Assembly: GCA_037042915.1 (NCBI GenBank)
Contig: CM073196.1
Coordinates: 3,534,001-3,598,000, forward strand
Source: Auricularia sp. M13
Lineage: Eukaryota > Basidiomycota > Agaricomycetes > Auriculariales > Auriculariaceae
DNA: 64,000 nt
Direction of reading: 5' to 3'
Shown here: positions 44,380 through 55,499 of the stretch, piece by piece
Position numbering within the stretch: position 1 is the first letter of the stretch
How the letters are laid out: each line of letters starts with the position of its first letter
Position numbers and translations under genes: made by a program
Notes under the pieces: model-generated
Told to the model about the DNA's origin: nothing
Database searches by the model: none
Seen by the model: only the letters and a program-made list of their open reading frames with translations

Positions 44380-46808
44380 ATGTGGTCCAGTGACGAATCC
44401 GATAACGACGATGTCGTACGCGGAGACGCGTATCGTGATCTTGTACGCACTTCTGGGCTGCAGCTGGACGAAGGCAGCAAGCAGCGAACGGCAGCGACAC
44501 CGATGAAGTATGCTCGTGACACTCTTGCACACTCACAGACCGGAACGTCTGTGCTTGGCACGCCGCCAGATGTGGGCTGGATGGAGGACTGGATTGAGGC
44601 GCGCGTGTGGCAGTTCTTTCGCGACATCGAGGGGTTTCACTTGGTATGCTCGTCCGGAGGCTAGTACATCGTTGGGGTCTCATGGGTTGGCAGGGAGACC
44701 TCGATTTGGCGGGCCGCAGCTCATCTGTGAGCATGCAGGAGCTTTCGACATAAAACTAGATGACGAACGGGATTCGGGCTATGCAGCGGTACGAGAAGCT
44801 CAAACAGAGATGGGACGCCTATCTGGACGACTTCGAACTGCTTGCCCCGTACATCTCCGAAGCTGAAGTCGATGGTCCACATTTTGACGTGTCTGCGCAA
44901 GAGTGGGTCGACGAGGTCCACAAGACCAAGATCGTGACGAATGAAGAGATATGGAACGCGTTTTGTGCCAAATGGAAGCTCTCGCCGCCCATCCCGTATG
45001 AAGACCTTGCGGCGCTGACAGGTGCGCTGAATCACCGAGTTCTCAGATTTAAGGGATGACTGTTTTTCAGAGCATGCGCGATGGATTGTCGCCAATAATC
45101 CAGAGCCCAGGTTTCAGAAGGCGTCCTTGACGGACATGCCACCCGAAATTATACATACCATTTTTGCCCACCTTGCGGGTCAGTATAAGGACGGCCACAA
45201 CCTGGCTGCCACCTCGAAGCTCTTCCACGAAATAGGCTTCGACTATGTTTTTGAGGTGCGTATACTGTAGAATTGCTCGATTCGTGACTCTTCTGACTAT
45301 GCGGGCGAAAGTTCCGGAACATCGTCCTAGGCGCAGACGACCTTTACCGTGACATAGACGCAGACACGATGGAAGAGATCGACGCTCAGGTCCAAGCCAA
45401 AATGACTGTGGATCGCAGCATCCTTCTGGAGCATATCGAGTTTCTGGTCTCCCGGCCAGATATTTGCCGCAGGATTCGCACACTGCGCGTCGCCAATAAC
45501 TGGGGCAACACGGCATTAATTGGGACCGCCGACATCTGTCTGGTGCCACTCGAGGATGTCGACATGTTCGCCCCCGTCCTGCGCGCGCTTGGCGGCCTCC
45601 TGCCCCGCCTCTCCGTCACGCGGCTCAATTTGGAATTTCTTCCGCTCGACCAGGGCCTGCTTATCGAAATCTGCACCCAGAACGAGCTGGCCGAGGTGAA
45701 CCTCAAAGGCTGCGTGATACTCTGGACTGCTCAGCTTTTCTGTCGCAGCGGGGCGCTAAAGATACCAACGACTCATCCTCCCCAGTCTAACATCCAATAT
45801 CTCAGTCTAACGAGCCTCCCCTTTTCGCCGTCTTCTATATGGGATTTTCTGGGACTGTGTCCACGTCTGCGATCCCTGCAGGCCATGGCGCGTACCCCAC
45901 GTGAAGACTTCCTGCTACCTAGCATTCATCAGCTGGGCAGATCAGTTCCTACGATGCGTTCCCTCGAGCGACTCGAATTTTACGGTCTCGACGAGCTAGG
46001 CATCCAAGCCTATGCAGAGTGGCTGCAATTTGCCGCCGCACAAGGCCATGCTTCCAAGCTGCACCACCTGAAACTCGTCTCCCCGACGACCGACGGCATG
46101 GTCGGCGTCGTGGAACAGCTCCTGCGCGCCCTGCACGGTGTTGGTGCGCCGCTTGGGACGCTGATGCTGGACGGCCTGGAGGAGCCGGCGGGCGTGCTGG
46201 AGCTCGTCGCGCGGCTGTTCCCCGACCTCGACGGCCTGGCGCTGGCCTACCGCGCGCCCGGGAACCGCGAGAGCCGGCCGTCCGCGTGGCCGCGGCCGAC
46301 TCACGAATACGCCGCGCCGTTGCGCGCGTTCACCCGGCTGCGCTGCTTCGGCGCGAACTTCGACATCAAGCGTGCGCGCGCTGTGTCGCCCGATCTTGGA
46401 CGGGTGTTCGAGCCCGAGTCGCGCGCTGAGGACTCCTTGGACGGCGACGGCGAACTTGAAGGGGGATTCGGCGGAATGGGATCCGATTCCGAGGACAGTG
46501 GCAGCGCCTCGGACCTGCCGGCGGACGATTATGATCATGTCGTTGCGGAGGAGGACTCGGAGGAGGACTCGGACGTCGACAACGCGGACGAGCTCACACA
46601 GGCGTTGGCACCGCCGTTCGCCGCGGCGTGCCCGTCGCTCAAGTATTTCGTCATCTCCGGCGCGCGCTCTCTGCCGCAGTACAGCTGCGCGATCGCTCGC
46701 ACGGCCTCTGGAGCGATGAGCGTCGAGGAAACCATCCCCTGCCCACCCGAGGACACGCCTGACATTGTTCGGCTCTACAATCCTTTGGGTCTCCTGAGAA
46801 TGGAATAA
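44380..46808 (+). CDS. F-box-like protein, paralogue 2
   Basis: Five exons: 44380-44643, microexon 44694-44726, 44787-45021, 45071-45255 and 45312-46808, totalling 737 residues in frame. The order of motifs copies paralogue 1: WMEDWIEARVWQFFRDIEGF, GDLDLAGRSSS, RYEKLKQRWDAYLDDFELLA, the F-box-like LTDMPPEIIHTIFAHLAG...HNLAATSKLFHEIG, then PDICRRIRTLRVANNWG and a Leu-rich body. An added acidic, disordered stretch (EDSEEDSDVDNADEL) lies near the C-terminus. Exons 2, 3 and 4 are 33, 235 and 185 nt in both copies. The last exon is noticeably more GC-rich at third positions than in paralogue 1. Confidence 0.75.
44694..44726 (+). other. 33-nt microexon of F-box paralogue 2
   Basis: Codes GDLDLAGRSSS between a GCAG acceptor and a GTGAGC donor; equivalent to 26428-26460. 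Confidence 0.7.
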
Positions 46809-47281
46809 CTTGCGCTGTTGTATCTTCCATCATGTATCTTTTTCTATTAACTATTTATTCCATGGCGGGACGCTGCTGTACACCATTCTGCCGCCTGCTA
46901 TAGGGATGAACAGTATTGGAGTTCAGGTAAGGTGTAAAGGACATCTGAGACTCCCAGGTCCTCGCCTCTCGTCCTCCTCCGTTTCTAAGACTTTCGCGCG
47001 CGATATCGACTTACTGTACGCGAGCTGTGCGTCTTCAACAATGGATAGCTGCGAGATCGAACAAGTTCCAACCTCAGGCTGGACACAAAACTACCCAAGA
47101 GGTGCGCTACACATAGCCCTCGGAAAACCTTACACCAAGCGCAGTATGCTGACCCAGTGAACCGAGCAGAAACAGCAGGCCGGCGTGTCCAAGAATGTGA
47201 CACTGGCAGTCAAGGAGACAAACCCGTTTCGCGCGTTCCAAACTCCGTCAACCTCCTCCTCATCACCTGGTCCTTTCCAGC
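46809..47281. other. Intergenic, no gene seen
   Basis: 3' flank of F-box paralogue 2 and promoter of the roadblock-type gene. No conserved ORF. Confidence 0.5.
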
Positions 47282-47830
47282 ATGGCCACGCCAACGATCG
47301 CCTCCCCGCCGCCCGAGCTCGAGGCGAACCTGGCGCTGCTCACCGCGCACCGGTCCGTGCTGGGCGTCATGATCCTCTCCGGCGCCCACTCGCACGCACA
47401 TGGCAAAGACAAGGACGACGCCCTGCACCCGCACGCGCACCAGGTCTCCATCGTGCGCCACTCCGGCGTCGTCTTTGAGGGCGAGCTCGGGCGCAAGTAC
47501 GCCGCTGCTGTTGCGCGCATCGTCGAGGCGTGCCAGGCGGGCTTGGAGGATATCGGGAGCGAGGGCGTGAGTTACGTTGCGCCGTATTCTCGCAGCCAGC
47601 TGATGCAGGCTGGAATGTGGGATAATAGGACGATATACGGTTCATGCGCATACGCACGAAGCGGCACGAGCTGATGATCTCGCCTCGTACGTCCGCGTCC
47701 GATTTATGTGAAAGTCGCTGGTGCTCATAAATGGCGCATGGCAGACGACGGGTACATATTAGTCCTCCTGCACGATCCTTCTGCGTGCGTCCTTTTCATC
47801 TTCATGCAGCAGAGTATAACACCATCCTGA
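47282..47830 (+). CDS. Roadblock/LC7-type protein (dynein light chain-like)
   Basis: Three exons (47282-47566, 47629-47686, 47745-47830) give 142 residues in frame. LEANLALLTAHRSVLGVMIL, QVSIVRHSGVVFEGELGRKYA, DDIRFMRIRTKRHELMISP and DGYILVLLHDPS follow the alpha-beta pattern of the roadblock/LC7 fold, as in cytoplasmic dynein light chain DLC-roadblock. An insert with His-rich HSHAHGKDKDDALHPHAHQ replaces the usual first loop. The likely role is dimeric scaffolding of dynein intermediate chain. The C-terminal extension after HDP is not typical, so the last intron is less certain. Confidence 0.75.
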
Positions 47831-48966
47831 CCCGCGGCTGTACTGCAGGTGACCGCTGTCCTTTGTCGCTTGCGTTGCTGTACATTTCTGGTTTTTCTCT
47901 GCTCTTTCCTCGGCCCTGTGCTCTCGATCGCAACTTCGTCGTCGTTTCAATCTGTACTGCATACACTGCTTCCCAGCTTCACCTCCCAACTTGCAGCCCG
48001 ACAAGAGGCGAGAGGCGTGACGACCAGGTGGACGCAAGTCAGCAACTCTTCAGTCGCTCGTCGCATCGCCATCTACGCCCGCCGTCTTACAATCGCTACA
48101 CCTAACAGCAGCTGCGGGTCCGCCAGGCTTGGGCGCCTCAGCTTCAAGGCGCTATAGCGGCACCTGCCCGCTGACAGCGATGCGCGGCAGGTATCTATGG
48201 CCAAGTTAGGCTGCCCTTTCAACCACGGGTGTCCTGTCGACATCGACCAGCCGACCGATTGCCAATGGTCTGCGCCTATCGTGTTACTGCTGGCAGCGCG
48301 GGGCACCAGAACGGAAACAGCAAGCACCAGAAGCATCGCGAATTCGTGAGACTTCGCGATGTCTCTGCACGCCGTTTGCCGCTGGCAGATCGTGCGAAGA
48401 GCACGCCAATGGCACGCGGAGCCCAGCGTCGTTGCCTGGACCTTCATCGTGACTTGATTTGGTTTAAACCTCAAACCAAGGTGTCTGTGTCGCACGAGGC
48501 GGATAGGGGGAGCTCGTTGTACCTGCACATCATCGAATTGGCGAGATACTGTAGTTCTGTTTCTGCCTATTCCAGTTTTGGGACCAGGGCAAGGGCGGGA
48601 GAGGCTAGGCGGGCCGTGGTTTTGCCTGGCGCAAGATCGAACCTTGGTTGATCGAGAATGTGCGAGACACGAGCTTTCCAGGATCCCAGAAGACAAGCTA
48701 GACAATGAGAGAACTCTGTAACTGAGATTCTGGAGGGAGAATATATGCAGCAATTAATCCTGAATATTGAGTACTGAGAGATCGAGAGTGAGAGTGGTGA
48801 GTGCGGGATGTGGAGGCGGGGTCGGAGCGGGTGCAGCCGTTGCACAGACTTGGCGTCGAACGCCTCCGACCATCGCCCATCGCCCACTTGCGTCCGAATC
48901 GTCCCACCGCACACGCACACCTTCCCTTCCTACTGTACACAACGACCTAACCACCAGCCACCAGCC
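47831..48966. other. Intergenic; one doubtful secreted-peptide ORF
   Basis: On the minus strand, 48336-48073 could encode 87 residues starting MLLVLAVSVLVPRAAS, which looks like a signal peptide, but the remainder is unlike a known protein and no TATA or splice support was seen. The rest is promoter for the Bsd2-like gene. Confidence 0.25.
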
Positions 48967-50629
48967 ATGGCCCCGACCCGCGCCCAGTACACGGCCGTGC
49001 CGCACCAGGCGGACGACGAGATGGAGGCCGCCTTCGAGTCCGACGACGAGCACGACAACCAGGACCAGGCACACCACGAGCAGCGCCCCATGCTCACCAG
49101 CCACAGCCGCAGCCCGTCGCTGCCGACGCCGGGCGGGTACGACTTCGAGCGCGTGGACTACGACTACCCGCCGCCGGGCTCGCCGCCGCGCCCGTCCGCA
49201 CAGGCGCTCCCGAACGACATCGGCAACTCCAATGGCCTGCTGCCGTCCGCGACGCAGGTCTGGCGGCCGTCCGGCTCGTCGTCCGGCGCCAGAGGATTTT
49301 TGCAGCGGTTGTGGCCCGCGAGGTATCAGCGCTTGGATTCCGGCTCTGCTGTCGGCGGCGGGATGCAGAACGACGGCGTGTTCGCCAACGTCGTTGCCAA
49401 GCCGCAGGGCGCGCGCACTGAGCAGACGCCTGATGGGGTGTATGTGGTGCCCGAGGAGACGCAAAAGGACGCGCCGCCGGTCAGTCTTTCGACTTGGAAG
49501 ATATATAAACTCGGGTAGAATGGCTGACGCATTTATTTATTACAGTCGTACGCCGCCGCACAGGCCGACGCGGTGCCGCCGTACTGGGAGACAACTGTTC
49601 ACGCGCCATCGGGCGGGAGCAGCACGCCGGGCGAGATGATGGTCGACAACCTGCCGACGGGGACGCTCTTCAGCTTCCTCTGGAACATGCTCGTCTCGCT
49701 CTCCTTCAACTTCGTCGGCTTCCTGCTCACCTACCTGCTGCACACCACCCACGCCGCCAAGTACGGCTCACGCGCGGGCCTCGGCATCACGCTCCTGCAG
49801 TACGGCTTTGCGCTGCGCAACCGCGAGATCGGCGGGCCCGGCCAGACGGGCGAGTACGGCAGCTTCGAGGAGCCCGCGCCCGCGCCGTCGACGGACGTGC
49901 CGACCTTGACGCCGGGCAATGCGACGACTGTGCCGCTGCAGGAGCAGGAGCTCCAGGCCGTGCCGTACCCCCAGGAGTGGATTGCGTTCTTCCTCATGAC
50001 TCTTGGTGCGTTGTCTTTCCTTCACCTGACGTCTTTCTGCGTACGCCTTCGTTGCGTTGGCCTCGTCGCGCGACACGTCATCCGGCCGGTGCACCGCGCA
50101 TCGTCCGCGTCAGCCAGCCAAGTGCTTCCGACGAGCGCACATTGCTGTGCGCGAAGTTGCGCGTCTGCTTTCCAAGCAAGCCGCGTTTTGCGGTAATCTG
50201 TACAGGCACTTCGTTTTGCTAAAGGCCTCACATTTCATACACGCCATTTACTTTTCCCCGCAATCACGTTCGCTGACACACTCGTCCGGCCTTGCAGGCT
50301 GGTTCCTCCTCCTCACCTCCTTCCTGGGCTACTGGCGCGTCAAGCGGTGGGAGCACCAGATCCTCGCCTCCGCGGCCGCGCAGAACGCCGCGACGCCCGA
50401 GGCCGTCGAGCGCGACCGCGCGGTGCGCCAGAACCTCGAGCGCATCTTCGGCCTGCACTTCGCGCGCCGCGGCGCCGCGCTCGGGCGCGACCCGCTTGCC
50501 GTCGACCTTGAGGCCGGGCGGCCCGCGCGCGCGCGTGCGCCCGCTCCAGCAGAACGGGACGACGGCGAGCCGATGACGGCCGAGGAGCGTCGGTTGCGGG
50601 AGGACCTCCGCGCGGCGGGGCTCATCTAG
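48967..50629 (+). CDS. Bsd2/Ndfip-type ubiquitin-ligase adaptor, multi-pass membrane protein
   Basis: Exons 48967-49479, 49546-50005 and 50298-50629 total 434 residues in frame. The cytosolic N-terminus is disordered and ends with PPSYAAA and PPYWETTV, both PPxY-type motifs for WW domains of Nedd4/Rsp5 ligases. The family core follows: NLPTGTLFSFLWNMLVSLSF, NFVGFLLTYLLHTTHAAKYGSR, GLGITLLQYGF and later GWFLLLTSFLGYWRVKRWE. This order matches Bsd2 and Ndfip1/2, which bring Rsp5/Nedd4 to membrane cargo in the Golgi and endosomes; in yeast Bsd2 controls metal transporters. The third exon adds an Arg-rich tail. The 292-nt second intron is long for this window. Confidence 0.85.
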
Positions 50630-51072
50630 ATTTCGTGATGGGCTTCTTTGCATTTGCGGCGCGAGAGGGTGGTGGGTGGGTGTGGTGGCAGTAAGTAAGT
50701 AATGTCGTCCGGTATATTTGCCGTCTCGTTTACCCCCCATTTTTTCTGTTTCCTGAGTTGACTTTACTCCTCCGCTTTGTCACTGTGATGTTTCTTTGAC
50801 TTTTCTTTTTGGCTTGCTCTGAGTCTGATCTGATCTGGCGTTCGAGATGTGTAGTTTATACAAGATACATGCGTATGGCATTCGGTCATTCCATCGTCGT
50901 CTCCGTTTTATTTCGATGGATGCAACGGGTTTGCTGACCGCCGAATTGCAACGTTGGAAATTGGAGGAGCAATGGGAATGAGGGAAGGGTGATTTGTACG
51001 AAGATGATGTATATGTGAGGCAAGATGGTGAGAGCGACTGGAAGCGAGCACGACTGGCAGGCCGGATGGTCG
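50630..51072. other. Intergenic, no gene seen
   Basis: 3' flank of the Bsd2-like gene. No conserved ORF. Confidence 0.5.
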
Positions 51073-51235
51073 TCAGAATCTGGCCTCACAGCGGACGCCG
51101 CAACCGCAACCATTGCTCTTGGCCTGTGGGTTCTATACGGAAGCTGCTGCCAACGAGCTCGGTGACGTAGTCCAGCGTCGAGCCCTTGAGTCTTGACGAG
51201 GTCGAGCGAGATTGGGTCAACATAAACGTTCGCTG
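51073..51235 (-). pseudogene. Decayed ISA2 exon-3 fragment
   Basis: Read on the minus strand, this matches the last exon of ISA2 (25397-25583) from ANVYVD to the stop codon. It codes GSTLDYVTELVGSSFRI in one frame. NVYVDPISLDLVK lies before it, and NGCGCGV...EARF with the matching stop lies after it; both are in another frame. A 7-bp insertion and a deletion of about 4 bp explain the switches. The upstream exons are absent. It is a partial, non-functional copy. Confidence 0.8.
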
Positions 51236-51495
51236 TAACTCAACGGTAGAAGTCCAAACAACCCGAAAACGGTCTTTCCGTCTCGATAGAATCGCCTTGT
51301 GGATAGAGAAATAGACAAAAACCCCTTGTCGAAAGTGGTGCATTGCAAAAGCCAATGTCCGTTAAGTAAATATCTAAAACACGAATAAATGCAGAACAGA
51401 AAAGTCGAACGCAGAAAAAAGTAAGTAGTGTCCTCGCTCATCACAGCAAAACAAGACGTCGCGCATGCAGAAAGCCGGCAGGCTGCATGAATATT
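51236..51495. other. Intergenic, no gene seen
   Basis: Between the ISA2 fragment and the secreted-protein gene; no conserved sequence. Confidence 0.4.
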
Positions 51496-52014
51496 TCACT
51501 GCGAGACGAGCGGCAGCTCAAACTCGCCCGTCTGCGTACACGCGCGCGCGCCCGGCGCCACTGCGCACTCGGTCGGGACCGTGCCGTTGAAGACGGCGAC
51601 CTGCGGGATGCTGCATAGTAATACTGATGGTCAGTTAAACGTTCCGTAAGACGCAACGTATGCATTAAAGGCGCACCCCGAGTCCGGCGCGCAGAGGAAG
51701 TCGACGCCGATGGCGAGCGTTGCGGTCTGCGCGTCGTAGCTGAACGTCGCGGCGCCCGGGGGCGTGCACGCGCCCGTTGCGGACCCGCTCGCCGCGTCAA
51801 GCGCGCACGAGCCCTCGAGCGTCGCGCTCCACTGCGCGGTGGTGAAGGCAAAGTCGAACGAGACGGTTTGGTGGCCCATGCCGTTGTCGACCGTGCGCAG
51901 GTTCGCGACGCGCAGCGGCTCCACGGTGCACGTCTTCGCGCGCTTGTCGATCGGCGACGCGGCCGCGAGCGCGGCGAGGAGAGTGACGGTGGCGACTTGG
52001 AATTGCGCGCGCAT
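51496..52014 (-). CDS. Small secreted protein of unknown function
   Basis: Two exons (52014-51677 and 51610-51496) give 150 residues. MRAQFQVATVTLLAALAAAS is a signal peptide, followed by PIDKR, a possible Kex2-type processing site. The mature part has paired cysteines (TCTVEPL, GSCALD, GACTPPGAATFSYD, FLCAPDSG, PTECAV, RACTQTGEFELPLV), suggesting a compact beta-rich, disulfide-bonded domain. I know of similar hypothetical secreted proteins in Agaricomycetes but no function. It is GC-rich and has strong third-position GC, as expected for an expressed gene. Confidence 0.75.
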
Positions 52015-55000
52015 TTCTTGTTGCTTGCTGAAGTTTTGAAAATGAAGAAGAATAAAATGAAAAAAAATGAACGAGGACGAAGAAGAGAGCGCGAACGCGA
52101 AAGAGAACGAGAAAGAAGGTGAAGGTGAAAGTGCAAGTGCCGGATCCGACGTTCCTCGCCCGCGCGGCCTTTTCAATACATAGGAACTGGCGCGGCAGTG
52201 CAGTCTGAGTGATCACCGACTCGTCGGTTCCTCTGGGGGGGGGGGGTCTTCAGATTGGACAACCCGGTTTGTTCCGAGACAGCTCTCCGAAACCTCCCGA
52301 ACTCGCAAAATCACCACACCACCGCCGCATACTCCTCCCTCACTGAATTGCAGATGCACCACCACTAATTTCTTTGGTGCCTCATAACCCAGGCGAAATA
52401 TCTAAGGGGTCCCTTAACTTTTTCCTGTCTGTCCCTTCAGATGGGTGATGAGAGCGATCATGCTACCGCTCAAAGTCTCGACATGGGCGCTTGAGTCCTT
52501 TTATGCCCACCAGATAGCACAACTCCAAGATTGCTGTGCCCTGTCCCTTATTTCTGCACGGGAACCTTCGACAGCACCAGAAGCTCGGGATTGAGGAGTC
52601 CGACTCCGCACACAGAATTTGAGCAGCGCCGGGCAAGGGACGTCTCCTGACATTCCTTCCACAATTTGCATAACGGGCATTCTGCAGCGTTTCCGCGGAC
52701 GGGTTTCAAACAGGCTTGCGTGTGCCCGTGGTGTGGCCCAGATGGCCGCGAGTTCTTCCAGTTCGCTATGGATTCAAATGATGGAAGCACATGCACCAAA
52801 GGTATGCTCCTTTCTCCCTCACACATTTTCTTACCATACAACTGACTTGCACCTTCAGAGCACTGGCATGTTGACTCTCCCCGTGGGCTAGTGCCCACGA
52901 CGGCGCTCACCTCTGGCTGCATTCCCAAACAGTCAACGAAATGAGATGGGTCTTAGCTGTGTAAACTTCTTGCTCGGGTGGTCACACGTACTGGCTAAAC
53001 TCAAGGCCGCACATGAAAGCAACTAGATGATAGTCTTGCTAGTTAGTGCATCTGGCCTGCAGCTTGTCATCATCCCGGCGTCTGTGATGCTGAACTGAAG
53101 ATGGAGTTCAAGATCCTTGCGTATCACGGCAGCACTGAGCACTGCAAGAAGCTACCTCATAAGCTGGACAATTCCACACCCTTTCTACTGTGCGCATTAC
53201 TAGCTATGCTCTCACCGGCCGAGATGTGCCGCCGTTCAAGCGTAGGGCATAGTTCCCCGAGGAGCTTGGAGAGTATGCAAGTGCGTATACCCTCGGAAGA
53301 GGCGTGAGGACCTTAAGCTTATGACACATCACCGTGTAGATCGTCAGCAATGGCCTTCCTGCAGGGCATTGGCAATGACCCAAAAGCCACAGTGTGTGCA
53401 TGACTCGGAGGATCCTGCTCAGGCTCGCCATCACCCGGTGCTCAACATGGCGATGCGCACGTTGGACCAGCAGGCGCACGTCAGACCTCGAGCGCGAGCT
53501 CCCAGCACATTCGTTTGCGATCGGGTGCAGTGCAAGCTCTCGGAGCGACAGCGGCTCTCCAAGCTATTGTACTACCAATTCCTGGCGCACTGTGAGTCAC
53601 AGATTCGCCAAGCGCTCGAGTCCGGCCTGTGGGTACTAGAGGATTGCGACAGACCTCACGCAGCTCCGGAAGGTGCGAAACACCTCGACACCAGCAGTTG
53701 ATTGCCGCGGCGCGAGTGCATCGCGAGCCGGAAGCGATCCTATCTCTATGGTTTCAATGGTGAGCTGGTCTCTGAGCCCCGGCCGACGCACAGAGAGTAT
53801 ATTGCTATCCATAAGCATCTCTCTAAGCCAACGGTTTGCAGGCTAGCAGGTCCCAGACCTTGGGATGCAAGCTGCTGCATGCCGTACTCACTCAACGCTC
53901 GTAGAGGTGGGCGAGCCGTAGTGCGAATAACGCAGAAATCGGGCGAAGTCTTCTGCGGCTCCGGCGGCATGCACACGGTGCCAAATCCCCCACGCACTGA
54001 AGTCAGGCAGCTTGATTCCTCTTCGCCGCGGCGGACGCGAAATTGTCATAGTACTAAGCATCATCGCCATGGCCATTGCATACAAGTCCAGGGGTTCTTG
54101 TGATGCTCACAGTCGCCAGTAGTAAGTACAGCAAAAAGTTCCGTGTCGATGCAATAGCATGCCGCCCGGATGTCAGCCGAGTTGCCAGTTAAGCCCTATT
54201 GTATCGAGCCGAGACTATGACACATCGGAAATCCCCCGCACGGCCAGGTCGTGTGCGACGGGGCATATGTCGTTATCTTCGTGCAGAAAGCGAGATTGGC
54301 AGAGGGGGGAACGAGCTGTCTTTCTCAAATTGGAACGATGGCAGTCCCAGTCTTGTGGTAATGAGCAGCACACGAGAGAATATGTGAATCCCTCTCTCGC
54401 AGTGCCAGTCTCGGTCATGAGGTTCAGATAGGCCCAGGGGAAAACACAAAAACAGGAACTGCCAGAGTAGAGCTCCAGCCTGTGACGAGTGTGCAGCGTC
54501 GACAGACAGGGAACAGCCCAACCGTGAGCACTAGTTGTATGACATGGTTTTGCGAAGTAGGAGCAGAGCGGCACAGTGCAGACTGTAGATGCGGACAGAC
54601 TGCGCAGCATGGGTTATAAACAGGAACAAGATGTGTTCGGCAACTTCCCGGGCTGTGCTGACGCGCTGCGCGCGACTCCGACTCCGAGATTACCGTTGGC
54701 TTCATTGAACAATAAGAATCATGATTTTAGGCAGGAGATATAATGCGAAGTCTACATAATTTCTAAATCAATAGAGAAAAGTCCTTAGGAGTCGGTGACT
54801 GCCGCTAGCGGCGCTACGATCTGTGATGCGGCATTAGCTCGAACGAATGACGCGCAGCGCTGAGATCGCCGATGTGGCAGCGTCCCTAAGTATATCTCGA
54901 GCCCCAGCCAGGACGGACGACCGACGCGCGCTGCGCCTTGCTGGACGGTAGGTAGACGGAGAGGAACGATCGCAAGATCTGCCGGTCGTTTCCGGAGTGA

Positions 55001-55499
55001 CATAGCAGCAAGCATAAGTCTTTGCAATTGCGACCCGAGCCACGAAAGATCGATGATACCTGTCGGCCATGTATTGCTACTACTACATAGCCAATTATAA
55101 AGCGACGCAGGTGAGGGAATGCGAACGGACGGCGAGAGGAGGTGGAGGTATAAGTTACCAACTTCCGAGGGAAGCAGCCGCAATAAGACCCAGAGAAGAG
55201 AGTGAACCGATGCGCGCGTGGGGGGGGGAGAAGCGTAATGGTAATGAGCGTTGTGGATTGGATGTGGAGGACGAGAATGACGAGGAGGTATACGTGAAGA
55301 TGGGGAGATCGACAGGCGAGAAATGAGAATGCGGAGAGGAGAAGCGAGGACAGAAGCATGCAGGGGGAGTGCTAGCGAGCGCGACAAAACGTGAACAAGT
55401 ATGTAGTAGAAAGTTTGCACCATATACCCTGGAAGACGAATAAAAACACAGATGGGGAAACCCGCGAGGAAGATGCCAAATGAGTGCTGCGAACCGCGT
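52015..55499. other. 3.5-kb region without a supported gene
   Basis: A G-run (10 or more) lies near 52236. Two consecutive forward ORFs (53101-53307 and 53321-53701) are the best candidates, the second with LSKLLYYQFLAHCESQIRQ, but neither has a recognisable domain or splice support. The 253-codon minus frame at 54785-55546 is continuous with the LIM gene's 3' end and has untranslated-region-like composition. This could hold decayed genes or long untranslated regions. Confidence 0.35.
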
